From NCBI GenBank assembly GCA_030619095.1, contig JAUXCB010000047.1, positions 1 through 8,766 on the forward strand: a stretch of DNA of 8,766 bases. Direction: 5' to 3'. Below are positions 1 to 6,653 of this stretch, in pieces; positions within the stretch are counted from its first letter, which is position 1; the number at the start of each line of letters is the position of its first letter. Source of the DNA: Verrucomicrobiota bacterium. GTDB taxonomy: Bacteria > Verrucomicrobiota > Kiritimatiellia > Kiritimatiellales > Tichowtungiaceae. A program made the position numbers and the translations under genes. A model generated the notes under the pieces. The model saw only the letters and a program-made list of their open reading frames with translations, was not told where the DNA came from and ran no database searches.

Positions 1-1612
1 CTCCGTGGTTGGCGCCCCAGTTAGCCATTACGGAATAGGTGTCGGCAAAAGCTCCCTTACCGGTCAGACGCGGCGCAAACCAGGTGGTCGGCCAGGTGTT
101 ATTCGTGCGGTCGTCCAAGATGTTGTGGACTTCTTCGGGGAGCTCGACCGTCCAGCCCTCTGCGATCTGCAAGACCGGACCGAGGCCTTTAACAAGGTTG
201 ATACGGCTCATAGTGATCGGCATACCCGCTTTGGTCACAAACTTCGACGACCAGCCGCCGCCGGGGAAGTATTCCGTGACGGACGGATGCCATGTCGTGG
301 CATCCAGACACGCTTGTTTTTCTTCCTCGGTGATTTCCCAGAAAGGTTTCATCGTCGGGGTTCCGCCATCGGTCTGCTGGCCGCTTCCATCCAGGGCAGA
401 GGATCCTGAGTTGATCAGATGAATCAGGCCGTCCTTGGCAACGCCGTCGACCTCGAAGCCGGTGACACGCTTGATCGCATCGGGACTCCAATAGGTGCGG
501 ACATCCGAAAAGACCTGGGCGGCATTGGTCAGCAACTGGCCGAAGAGCATCGGCACCCCGTTGAGCGAATCATTTTCGGTGGCAACGAGGCGCGGCATGC
601 GGATGCCGTTCCAATCGAAAGAACTATTGGAAATTGCTTCGAGGAAGTCGCCATTCGCATAGGTGTCGGTCCAGTGACGCTGTCCCTGGAATCCAGAAAC
701 AATCGCGTTATGGCCACGGGCTTCTTCCTTGAAGCCCATTTCTTCAAGCCGATCACTGCCGTACATGAGGTCGCGGGTAATCAGAGCCATCTTGACGGAC
801 ATCTCCCATTCCTTATCGAGGTCGTCACGCGAGCGCACCTTGCTGGACTTATTAGGGTCCTGCCCCTCCTTGCAGTTTTCTTTCGTCCATGCGAGCGCAC
901 GTTCGTACTCGTCCAGATCGTATATCCCATCGCGCATGCGACGGGTAAACTCGGTCAAATCAACGGCTTCAACGCACATGCCGAGATATTCCTCGAAAAA
1001 GTTCTGGTCGACGATCGACCCGGCGATCCCCATGGAGCATCCGCCCATGGAGAGGTAGGATTTTCCGCGCATCATCGCAACGGCCAGCCCGGCCTTAACG
1101 AAGCGCAGCACTTTTTCGCGCACATCGTCCGGGACGGTGGCATCGCCCGCGTCCTGCACATCGCGGCCATAGATTCCAAAGGCGGGAAGCCCTTTTTGAT
1201 TGTGGCCGGCGAGCACAGCGGCGAGATAGACGGCGCCGGGGCGCTCGGTTCCGTTGAAGCCCCAGACGGCCTTGGGACGCAGCGGGTCCATGTCCATGGT
1301 TTCGGAGCCGTAGCACCAGCACGGGGTGACCGTCAGCGAAACGCCGACATTTTCGCGATCAAATTTATCTGCGCACGCGGCGGATTCCGCGACGCCGCCA
1401 ATGCAACCATCGGCAATGACACACTCAACCGGCTCACCGTTCGGATACGTAAGGTTTTCACTGATCAACTTCGCCGCGTTTTCAGCCATCGCCATCACCT
1501 GGTCTTCAAGCGATTCGCGTACGCCTCCGTAGCGGCCGTCGATCGTGGGGCGAATTCCAACCTTTGGAAGTGTGGTAATCCAAGTGCGGTCTACAGAGTT
1601 TAAAGTTGCCAT
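1..1612 (-). CDS. fucI: L-fucose isomerase, C-terminus cut off by the window edge
   Basis: This enzyme interconverts L-fucose and L-fuculose (also D-arabinose and D-ribulose), the first step of fucose catabolism in the cytoplasm. 537 residues are visible. From memory the E. coli enzyme has about 591, so roughly 60 residues lie beyond the left edge. The whole visible length reads like E. coli FucI: KVGIRPTIDGR (residues 17-27), TPCWCYGSETMDMDP (96-110), WGFNGTERPGAVYLAA (117-132), GFQGQRHWTDTY (308-319), STWPTTWFAPRLTGKG-like text near 506-520 and NWGANHG at the edge. The Mn-binding residues of the E. coli enzyme (Glu337, Asp361, His528) correspond to Glu346, Asp370 and His536 here. The start is the ATG at 1612-1610. 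It is preceded by AAGGAG about 10 nt upstream, and the N-terminus is about 9 residues longer than in E. coli. The gene is divergent from an AraC-family regulator, its likely controller. No kinase or aldolase partner lies in the window. Identification is very secure. Confidence 0.97.
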   Translation of the reverse strand, partial: MATLNSVDRTWITTLPKVGIRPTIDGRYGGVRESLEDQVMAMAENAAKLISENLTYPNGEPVECVIADGCIGGVAESAACADKFDRENVGVSLTVTPCWCYGSETMDMDPLRPKAVWGFNGTERPGAVYLAAVLAGHNQKGLPAFGIYGRDVQDAGDATVPDDVREKVLRFVKAGLAVAMMRGKSYLSMGGCSMGIAGSIVDQNFFEEYLGMCVEAVDLTEFTRRMRDGIYDLDEYERALAWTKENCKEGQDPNKSSKVRSRDDLDKEWEMSVKMALITRDLMYGSDRLEEMGFKEEARGHNAIVSGFQGQRHWTDTYANGDFLEAISNSSFDWNGIRMPRLVATENDSLNGVPMLFGQLLTNAAQVFSDVRTYWSPDAIKRVTGFEVDGVAKDGLIHLINSGSSALDGSGQQTDGGTPTMKPFWEITEEEKQACLDATTWHPSVTEYFPGGGWSSKFVTKAGMPITMSRINLVKGLGPVLQIAEGWTVELPEEVHNILDDRTNNTWPTTWFAPRLTGKGAFADTYSVMANWGANHG

Positions 1613-1621
1613 AGTGTGCGT

Positions 1622-1649
1622 CTCCTTATTTTAGATGAGTCGCATATTA
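1622..1649 (-). promoter_or_regulatory. fucI -10 and ribosome binding site
   Basis: Reading the minus strand, TAATAT (1649-1644) is a plausible -10 box. AAGGAG (1627-1622) is a clear Shine-Dalgarno sequence about 10 nt before the fucI ATG. No good -35 lies 16-18 bp upstream: the corresponding bases read ACAAGG and fall on the -35 of the divergent regulator promoter. A weak -35 is usual for promoters that need an AraC-type activator. Activation by the neighbouring regulator is inference. Confidence 0.45.
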
Positions 1650-1668
1650 AACCACGGGAAGGTCAACC

Positions 1669-1697
1669 TTGTCGGTCGAATATTGCAGTGGTATATT
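1669..1697 (+). promoter_or_regulatory. Promoter of the AraC-family regulator gene
   Basis: TTGTCG (1669-1674) and TATATT (1692-1697) are separated by exactly 17 bp and match the sigma70 consensus at 4 of 6 and 5 of 6 bases. Transcription would begin near 1704 and leave a leader of about 16 nt. That leader contains AAAGGA (1708-1713), the ribosome binding site of the ATG at 1721. The promoter is back to back with that of fucI. Confidence 0.6.
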
Positions 1698-1703
1698 TTA
1701 TAC
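1691..1703. promoter_or_regulatory. Small dyad over the regulator -10 (possible operator)
   Basis: GTATA-TTT-TATAC is a perfect 5-bp inverted repeat with a 3-bp centre. It covers the -10 and probable start site of the regulator promoter. A protein bound here would block that promoter, so autorepression is a reasonable guess. The dyad is very AT-rich and short, so chance is possible. AraC-family proteins more often use direct repeats. Confidence 0.25.
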
Positions 1704-1720
1704 ATTTAAAGGAACGAGAC

Positions 1721-2647
1721 ATGAAAGAGATTATCAGCCACGGACGCCTTCGGTGCACGGAGCTTGCGCCGCACAAGAATCAAGGGATGGAAATCACCTA
1801 TGTTGAAAAAGGCATGCTGGAATGGATGGTTGAGGGCGTTCCGGAGAAGGTCGAAGCTGGATCACTTTTCTTCACCCTGCCGTGGCAGGTGCATGGCAGC
1901 GTCAATCTAAGGGAACCGAACAATATCATTTGGCATGTGCTATTCCGCTTGGAAAAAGATTATCCCACTCCACAATCCAGCTTCCGTTTTCCCAAAACAT
2001 TCGGGTTTAATAAGGACGAAATGCAGGTTCTAAGCAACGTGCTGTCTGCCAGCAAACGCCATAGCTTTGTGGCCACACCGGCTCTACGCAGCCTACTGCC
2101 CGCCTTGGTCGGCGAACTCCAGAGCACACATGAGTTACGCGAAGCTCAAAGCAAAACCCTGCTGCGTGCTATTCTTGTTGAACTCAAACGCATTATAACC
2201 GGCGAAGGGGTAGATACGGGAAAGCACACCCTTTCCGAACAACGGATACTCGATCTGATTGCCTATCTTCCTTCCTCCTGCGAACAACAGTGGACACTTG
2301 CAAAAATGGCCGCACACTGTGGTATTCAACGCACACAGCTCGCCAAGGTGTTCCAGAAACTAACGGGGAACACGCCCACGGAATATCTGATCCACATCCG
2401 CATAGAGCGCGCCAAAACCCTGTTGCGCGAAACCGATATCAAGATTATCGACATTGCCTTCAAGTGCGGCTACGGAAGTAGCCAGTATTTTGCGAACACC
2501 TTCAGGCAGGCCATTGGAGCAACGCCCTCCGAATATCGAAAGCATTTTAACGGCCTCTCCGCCGTCGAATCCAAAAATTGGAAAAACATTCAGTTTCGCA
2601 GTGAGGCCGAAGAGCAACGCCGCGTTCAAACCTTTAGAACCCGTTAA
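1721..2647 (+). CDS. AraC/XylS-family transcriptional regulator
   Basis: A 308-residue one-component regulator. Residues about 1-90 look like the cupin-type sugar-sensing domain: a His-containing start, ITYVEKG (25-31), then GSLFFTLPWQVHG (47-59), typical of the AraC ligand-binding barrel. Residues about 172-276 are the DNA-binding domain with two helix-turn-helix units. The first is near LAKMAAHCGIQRTQLAKVF (193-211). The second carries the family signature IKIIDIAFKCGYGSSQYFA (240-258) and ends with TPSEYRKHF. A tail of about 32 residues after this looks unconserved. I chose the ATG at 1721 over an upstream GTG at 1616 because AAAGGA lies 7 nt before it, and because the longer version would overlap the control region and add no domain-like sequence. 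Its divergent placement next to fucI suggests that it senses fucose or a related sugar and controls fucI. The actual ligand cannot be read from sequence. Confidence 0.93.
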   Translation: MKEIISHGRLRCTELAPHKNQGMEITYVEKGMLEWMVEGVPEKVEAGSLFFTLPWQVHGSVNLREPNNIIWHVLFRLEKDYPTPQSSFRFPKTFGFNKDEMQVLSNVLSASKRHSFVATPALRSLLPALVGELQSTHELREAQSKTLLRAILVELKRIITGEGVDTGKHTLSEQRILDLIAYLPSSCEQQWTLAKMAAHCGIQRTQLAKVFQKLTGNTPTEYLIHIRIERAKTLLRETDIKIIDIAFKCGYGSSQYFANTFRQAIGATPSEYRKHFNGLSAVESKNWKNIQFRSEAEEQRRVQTFRTR

Positions 2648-2972
2648 GAAGGCGCAACGACTCTCAACCGACCCGGAGATCGTCAAAGAATTTCTCGCTG
2701 AGGCCACATGGACAGCCTAAAGCTCGCTTGCAATTTGCCGACGGATCGAGCGTTATAACGGACGATGAAAAAGAAACCGGAACTTATTTCCATTGAGAAC
2801 TTAACGGGAGAAACACCGTGAATATGGCCGTTGTACATGATCCCGTAAGGCCCGAAGGTGTACTGTGCGGCTCTGTGGGCGACATCCGCCGCTTCGCTCG
2901 ACAACCCCTGTTCCGAAAAGGAGAGTCTGGAAGAGCTGGACGAAATAAATCTGTTCGATACTCTCATAGTCT
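2648..2972. other. 325-bp stretch with no confident gene
   Basis: No recognisable protein lies here. What can be seen: a perfect 10-bp palindrome CGTTATAACG (2751-2760); a tiny frame from ATG 2765 to TGA 2821 (18 residues); and a second frame from GTG 2818 to TGA 2976 (52 residues) with GGGAG about 7 nt before it. The second frame overlaps the first by GTGA and the next gene by ATGA. A possible RNA hairpin occupies 2826-2872. A third frame, open from inside the regulator gene and ending at 2720, gives a protein-like end (STDPEIVKEFLAEATWTA). The codon use of these frames is not convincing. The region may be a leader, or the eroded remains of a gene. Confidence 0.4.
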
Positions 2973-3839
2973 ATGAACTCTCTCCTCCAGCGCATCCACG
3001 AACTCAGCGCCCCGCTCGAGCCCATTCCGACCGGGGAAACCCTCCACCTCGAACCCCTTGACGGGATCGAAACCGTTCTGTTCAACATCTACGGCACCCT
3101 GCTCATCTCCGGCTCCGGCGATGTCGGAACCGCCGCTATCGACAGCACCGAGGCACTGACGCAGTCGTTGATCGTCGCCGGCTATGAGGGCGATCATGAG
3201 CGGGCGGGCGAACTCGGCCCCGAACTGCTCCACGCACAGATCGCCCACTGGCATAAAGCCGCCCGCGACACCGGTATCAAATTCCCAGAGGTAGAAATTT
3301 CTAGCGTCTGGAGACATATCATCCAACGTTTCCAGCGTCTGGAGCTTTTGAAGCCGGATGACGACACGCAGAAGATTCTGCGCCTGGCCGTCGAGTACGA
3401 GTGCCGCGTCAACCCGGTCTGGCCGATGCCCGCCGCGCTCGAAACGATTGAAAACCTGCGGGCGCGCGGCTTCCGCCTCGGCATCGTCTCCAACGCTCAG
3501 TTCTATACCCCGCTACTCATCGAAGCCCTCTTTACGAAAAAACTCGAGACGCTCGGTTTCGAAAAAGAACTCTGTGTCTTTTCCTACAAAGCCTTGCAAG
3601 CCAAACCAGCGGTCGACCTTTTCCAACCCCTGGAAAAATCGATCGACCTCTCCAAAGCGCTCTACGTGGGCAACGACATGCTCAACGATATCTGGACGGC
3701 GGGCGAAGCCGGTTGTCGCACTGTTTTGTTCGCAGGCGACCAGCGCTCGCTACGCCTGCGCAAAGAGGACACGCGTTGTAAAAACCTGACCCCCGATACC
3801 GTGGTCGACCACCTGCACCAGATCACGGAGATGGTGTAA
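2973..3839 (+). CDS. HAD-superfamily protein with Asn in place of the catalytic Asp
   Basis: A 288-residue cytoplasmic protein with the four HAD motifs in order. Motif I is VLFNIYGTLL (35-44). Motif II is LGIVSNA, with Ser173. Motif III is Lys211 in AKPAVDLF. Motif IV is YVGNDMLNDIWTAGEAG, with Asp235 and Asp239. A helical cap of about 110 residues sits between motifs I and II. The spacing is like that of FDxYGT-type HAD proteins (haloacid dehalogenase and phosphatase relatives). In those the first Asp of motif I is the nucleophile that forms the covalent intermediate. Here it is Asn38 (codon AAC at 3084-3086). All other motifs look intact, so the protein may have lost hydrolase activity, act as a binding protein, or regain Asp by deamidation. 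The start is the first ATG. It has no Shine-Dalgarno but overlaps a short upstream frame as ATGA, and GATACT lies 10 nt upstream. Substrate unknown. Confidence 0.85.
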   Translation: MNSLLQRIHELSAPLEPIPTGETLHLEPLDGIETVLFNIYGTLLISGSGDVGTAAIDSTEALTQSLIVAGYEGDHERAGELGPELLHAQIAHWHKAARDTGIKFPEVEISSVWRHIIQRFQRLELLKPDDDTQKILRLAVEYECRVNPVWPMPAALETIENLRARGFRLGIVSNAQFYTPLLIEALFTKKLETLGFEKELCVFSYKALQAKPAVDLFQPLEKSIDLSKALYVGNDMLNDIWTAGEAGCRTVLFAGDQRSLRLRKEDTRCKNLTPDTVVDHLHQITEMV

Positions 3840-3882
3840 CCCTTAAATCATCTATCGGCACCACGCCACCTTCCCCCCGCTA

Positions 3883-3916
3883 TTTTACATTATTCGCATA
3901 TGCGCATCATGTAAAA
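3883..3916. promoter_or_regulatory. 34-bp near-perfect palindrome, probable operator
   Basis: The outer arms TTTTACAT (3883-3890) and ATGTAAAA (3909-3916) are perfect inverted repeats. The centre CGCATATGCG (3895-3904) is a perfect 10-bp palindrome. Only two base pairs of the 17 in each half fail to match. There is no loop and no following T-run, so it does not look like a terminator. It lies 62 bp upstream of the start of the next gene, where a dimeric or tetrameric regulator would bind. The binding protein is unknown. Confidence 0.55.
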
Positions 3917-3964
3917 CTACTGAATGACGAGCCTCTTTTTTCGTGTCTTTTTGTGATTTTTGTG

Positions 3965-3970
3965 GCTAAT
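3965..3970 (+). promoter_or_regulatory. -10-like box close to the start of the second HAD gene
   Basis: GCTAAT ends 8 nt before the ATG at 3979. No Shine-Dalgarno sequence is present (the intervening bases are TCCCTTTC). I see no -35 at the right distance, so the call is weak by itself. It matches the layout seen before surA and before the glycosyltransferase gene, which suggests a leaderless transcript. Confidence 0.3.
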
Positions 3971-3978
3971 TCCCTTTC

Positions 3979-4623
3979 ATGATTTCAGCAGTCCTTTTTG
4001 ATTTTGACGGGGTGATTGTCGATTCGGAGCGATTGCACTTCAAGGCATTCAGCACGGTGCTTGAGCCGCTCGGCAAAAGTTTCACCTGGCCGGACTACAT
4101 CGAAACCTTCATCGGCTTCGACGACCGCGATGCGTTCCGCACCGCCAGCCCCGGCATAAAGGATGCTGAACTCGAAGAGATGATCGCGAAGAAGGCAGCG
4201 GCGTTTCAGGATCTGTTGGCAAGCGACGGGGCGGCGGCCCTGCCCGGTGCGGTGGAACTGATCAACGCCCTCTCCGGAACGGTTCCGCTGGCGATCTGCT
4301 CGGGTGCGTTGCTCGAAGATATTCTTCCACTCCTTGGAAAACTCGGTATTGAAACCGCATTTGATGCGATGGTGACCGCAGAGGATACGCACATCAGCAA
4401 GCCGGATCCCGCGCCCTACCGCCTCGCCGCCGAACGCCTCCGAGTGAGCGACGGCCTGGCCATCGAAGATACCCCGGCGGGAATTGTATCGGCTAACGGT
4501 GCGGGTCTAAAGGTGCTGGCGGTGACGAACAGCTATGAAAAAGAGTTTCTGGCGGAGGCCGACTGGATTGTCGATTCGCTAGAAGGCATGACGCTTGAAA
4601 CGCTCAACAAGCAACTCGGCTAG
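3979..4623 (+). CDS. HAD hydrolase of the beta-phosphoglucomutase/CbbY type
   Basis: A 214-residue protein of usual length for this family, which includes beta-phosphoglucomutase and many sugar-phosphate phosphatases. Motif I is AVLFDFDGVIVDSE, with nucleophile Asp8 and acid/base Asp10. Motif II is AICSGA, with Ser108. Motif III is Lys141 in ISKPDP. Motif IV is LAIEDTPAGIVSANGAG, with Glu163 and Asp164. The small helical cap fills residues about 15-85. All catalytic residues are present, so it should be an active Mg-dependent phosphatase or phosphomutase in the cytoplasm. Substrate cannot be told: candidates are hexose phosphates, 2-deoxysugar phosphates or phosphoglycolate. Its flanks (139 bp upstream with a palindrome, 86 bp downstream) suggest that it is transcribed alone. 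It is not a recent duplicate of the preceding HAD gene, since motif text and cap differ. Confidence 0.9.
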   Translation: MISAVLFDFDGVIVDSERLHFKAFSTVLEPLGKSFTWPDYIETFIGFDDRDAFRTASPGIKDAELEEMIAKKAAAFQDLLASDGAAALPGAVELINALSGTVPLAICSGALLEDILPLLGKLGIETAFDAMVTAEDTHISKPDPAPYRLAAERLRVSDGLAIEDTPAGIVSANGAGLKVLAVTNSYEKEFLAEADWIVDSLEGMTLETLNKQLG

Positions 4624-4671
4624 AAAACGCCCACCCCCACTCGCAAATGATTGAAAAACAGGAATAGCCTG

Positions 4672-4700
4672 TTGCACAAGCCCACCCCTTTACGCATAAT
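4672..4700 (+). promoter_or_regulatory. Candidate promoter of the surA-pdxA-rsmA operon
   Basis: TTGCAC (4672-4677) and CATAAT (4695-4700) are spaced by 17 bp; CATAAT matches the -10 consensus at 5 of 6. The box ends 9 nt before the surA ATG, and no Shine-Dalgarno is visible in GCCGAGCCT. Transcription would begin almost at the start codon. A leaderless mRNA is inferred. Confidence 0.45.
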
Positions 4701-4709
4701 GCCGAGCCT

Positions 4710-5678
4710 ATGAAAAAAGTAGCTCTGATTCTGATTCTTCTGGCTGGATCCCTCTTTGCACAGACCAACGAAGGCCCCGTCCTCATCACGATCGATGGCT
4801 ACGCCGCGCGCGCCGGCAACACCATTATCACCTATGGAAAAATCCGCGAGGCCATCGCTCCCTTTATGCCGCAGCTGTTTCAGCACTATCAGGGCGAAGA
4901 GCTCGCCCAGCAGGTCCGCGCCGCCCGCCTCGCCGCACGTGAAACACTGATCGAAGAGGCGCTGATTCGGGAAGAGGTCAAAGCCCTTGGGCTCGGTCTG
5001 CCACCCTCCCTCATTGATGAGGAGGCCGATCGCTTAATCCGCGAACGCTTCAACAACAACCGCGCCCTGCTCAACAAAGCCCTCGCCGAGCGGCGAATGA
5101 CCTTCGAGGAGTGGCGTGAAGAGCTGGCCGACCAGATTATCCTGCGCGTCTACTACAATCGGGAGATCACTAAAAAAGCCGTCGTCTCCGAAGAGGCGGT
5201 TCGCACGGCGTACGAACAGGCCAAAGAGAGTCATTTTATCCCTCTCCAGGTTAAGTTCCGTGCCATTCTCATCAACAAAGGGCGCTCTGCAGAAGACCGC
5301 GCCGTCAAAAAGCAGCAGGTAGACACCGTTCTTCAAAAACTGCTCAACGGCGCAGGCTTCGCCGAAATGGCCAAAGAATTTTCAGAAGGCATCCGCGCGG
5401 ACGATGGCGGAGCCTTCCCCTGGAAAGAACTCAAAGATATTCATGAAGCTCTCCGTCCCGCCCTGCGCACCGTTTCGACCGGACAACTCAGCGGCCTCAT
5501 TGAAACCGATGAAGAATTTTATATCGTCAAAGTCGAAGAGCGCCGCGAGGAGGGCTATGTCCCCTTTGAAGAGCTCCGAGAACAGCTCGAAAGCGAACAG
5601 CTCGCCCTCGAACAGAAGCGACTGCATCAGCGGCTGATGGAGCGTCTGACCGCCACCTATTTTGTTGAACGCTACTAA
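4710..5678 (+). CDS. surA: Periplasmic SurA-like peptidyl-prolyl isomerase/chaperone
   Basis: A 322-residue exported protein. Residues 1-17 are a typical Sec signal peptide: two Lys, a hydrophobic run, then GSLFA followed by Gln. There is no lipobox cysteine. Residues about 20-170 are a helical chaperone domain of the SurA N-terminal type. Residues about 180-278 are one parvulin domain with the expected FAEMAKEFSEG, DDGGAFPW and VSTGQLSGLIETDEEFYIVKVEERR elements. A closing helix follows. SurA folds outer-membrane beta-barrel proteins in the periplasm. The E. coli protein is longer, about 428 residues with two parvulin domains; this one has a single domain. By sequence alone it could be any SurA/PrsA-type foldase. 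The order surA-pdxA-rsmA, as in the E. coli lptD-surA-pdxA-ksgA cluster, is the main reason for the name. The ATG at 4710 gives a complete signal peptide. pdxA follows after 12 nt. Confidence 0.85.
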   Translation: MKKVALILILLAGSLFAQTNEGPVLITIDGYAARAGNTIITYGKIREAIAPFMPQLFQHYQGEELAQQVRAARLAARETLIEEALIREEVKALGLGLPPSLIDEEADRLIRERFNNNRALLNKALAERRMTFEEWREELADQIILRVYYNREITKKAVVSEEAVRTAYEQAKESHFIPLQVKFRAILINKGRSAEDRAVKKQQVDTVLQKLLNGAGFAEMAKEFSEGIRADDGGAFPWKELKDIHEALRPALRTVSTGQLSGLIETDEEFYIVKVEERREEGYVPFEELREQLESEQLALEQKRLHQRLMERLTATYFVERY

Positions 5679-5681
5679 ACG

Positions 5682-5723
5682 GGATACGAGATGCAGGATT
5701 CGAGACACGAGATACGGAACCCA
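5682..5723. repeat. Degenerate 14-bp tandem repeat at the surA-pdxA joint
   Basis: Three adjoining 14-bp units begin at 5682, 5696 and 5710. GGATACGAGA (5682-5691) and GGATTCGAGA (5696-5705) differ at one base; the third unit is more degenerate. The pattern resembles the GATACGAGATACGG-type simple repeats scattered between genes in some genomes. It supplies the pdxA start codon and its first ten or so codons. Three C6 tracts follow (5729-5734, 5736-5741, 5743-5748). Confidence 0.5.
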
Positions 5724-6650
5724 AACCTCCCCCCGCCCCCCGCCCCCCTCCGCATCGGCATAACCTGCGGCGATCTCAACGGCATCGGCCCCGAAGTTGC
5801 CCTCAAAGCCCTTTCCAAACCGTGGGCGAAAGAGGTTGAGTTTACTCTAATTGGCCCTGAACAGGTTTTTGATTCTTCCCCTCTCTGGAACATTGATCTT
5901 CAAGAAGCTCCACACCCCGGGGAGATCACCGCCCATGCATCTAGAACCGCAGTGGCTGCGGTTGAGCGCGCCGTGCGCGGCTGTCTCGACGGCGAGCTCG
6001 ATGCGATGGTCACCGCCCCCATCTGCAAAGAGGGCCTGAAACGGGCCGGGCTCGGCGGGCCGGGACACACCGAAATGATCGCGGCACTCACCGGAACCAA
6101 ACGCTACGGCATGATGCTGATGGGCAAAGGTCTCCGCGTGATGCTTGCCACCCGCCACCTGCCGCTGAGGGCCGTGGCTGATGCGCTGACTCAGGAAAAG
6201 ATAGAAGAGGCGATTGCGCTGACCGGCGAAGCGCTCCGCGCCTTCGGCCTGCCCAACGGGCGGATCGGCGTCTGCGGCCTCAATCCCCACGCGGGCGACG
6301 GCCGCTCGCTCGGCTCCGAGGAGACCGACCTCATTATACCCGCCATCGGTGCTACGCGAAAGAGCGGACTGAATGTCTCCGGCCCCGTTCCCGCCGATGT
6401 GATTTTCCATCAGGCGCTCCACGGTGAATTTGATGCGGTTGTGGCCATGTATCACGATCAGGGCCTCGGCCCGCTCAAAATGCACGCCTTCGGCTGCGGT
6501 GTAAACATCACTCTCGGCCTGCCGATTATCCGCACCTCGCCCGACCATGGCACCGCGTTTGACATTGCGGGAAAAGGCATCGCCGACCCCGGCAGCATGG
6601 TCGCTGCAATTGAAACAGCGATACAACTTGCAACGTTTTCCAAGGTTTAA
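5691..6650 (+). CDS. pdxA: 4-hydroxythreonine-4-phosphate dehydrogenase
   Basis: A 319-residue enzyme (E. coli about 329). It oxidises 4-phosphohydroxy-L-threonine with NAD, and the product decarboxylates to the amino-ketone used by PdxJ in the DXP-dependent route to pyridoxal phosphate. Family text is clear throughout: ITCGDLNGIGPEV (24-36), GGPGHTEMIAALTG (122-135), TRHLPLR (154-160), CGLNPHAGDG (195-204), AMYHDQGLGPLKM (252-264), NITLGLPIIRTSPDHGTAFD (272-291). The metal ligands His156, His200 and His255 correspond to E. coli His166, His211 and His266, and GHT at 125-127 binds phosphate. The usual GDPAG reads GDLNG here. The first 20 residues do not belong to the family: they come from a simple repeat and C-rich tracts and include a Pro run. 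No other in-frame ATG, GTG or TTG lies before the conserved region, so ATG 5691 is the likely start. The gene lies 12 nt after surA and 3 nt before rsmA. Confidence 0.95.
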   Translation: MQDSRHEIRNPNLPPPPAPLRIGITCGDLNGIGPEVALKALSKPWAKEVEFTLIGPEQVFDSSPLWNIDLQEAPHPGEITAHASRTAVAAVERAVRGCLDGELDAMVTAPICKEGLKRAGLGGPGHTEMIAALTGTKRYGMMLMGKGLRVMLATRHLPLRAVADALTQEKIEEAIALTGEALRAFGLPNGRIGVCGLNPHAGDGRSLGSEETDLIIPAIGATRKSGLNVSGPVPADVIFHQALHGEFDAVVAMYHDQGLGPLKMHAFGCGVNITLGLPIIRTSPDHGTAFDIAGKGIADPGSMVAAIETAIQLATFSKV

Positions 6651-6653
6651 AAA

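Noticed and set aside
419..1603. Long plus-strand frame of 394 codons, with other plus-strand frames around it
   Set aside because: It is the antisense shadow of fucI. The minus-strand reading matches L-fucose isomerase along its whole length, including the active-site residues.
2649..2720. Protein-like end KEFLAEATWTA, similar to KEFLAEADWIVDS in the second HAD protein; possible eroded HAD copy
   Set aside because: The match is about eight residues, with no HAD motif upstream in that frame, which there overlaps the regulator gene. Chance is the simpler reading.
2683..2967. Minus-strand frame of 94 codons in the gap before the first HAD gene
   Set aside because: Low-complexity Ser run, no ribosome binding site and no recognisable family.
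4657..4673. Hairpin AACAGG-AATAG-CCTGTT between the second HAD gene and surA as a terminator
   Set aside because: The stem is only 6 bp, no T-run follows on the plus strand, and the minus strand has no gene ending there.
4629..4688. Direct repeat GCCCACCCC (4629-4637 and 4680-4688) before surA
   Set aside because: Nine C-rich bases in a short intergenic space; too little to separate from chance.
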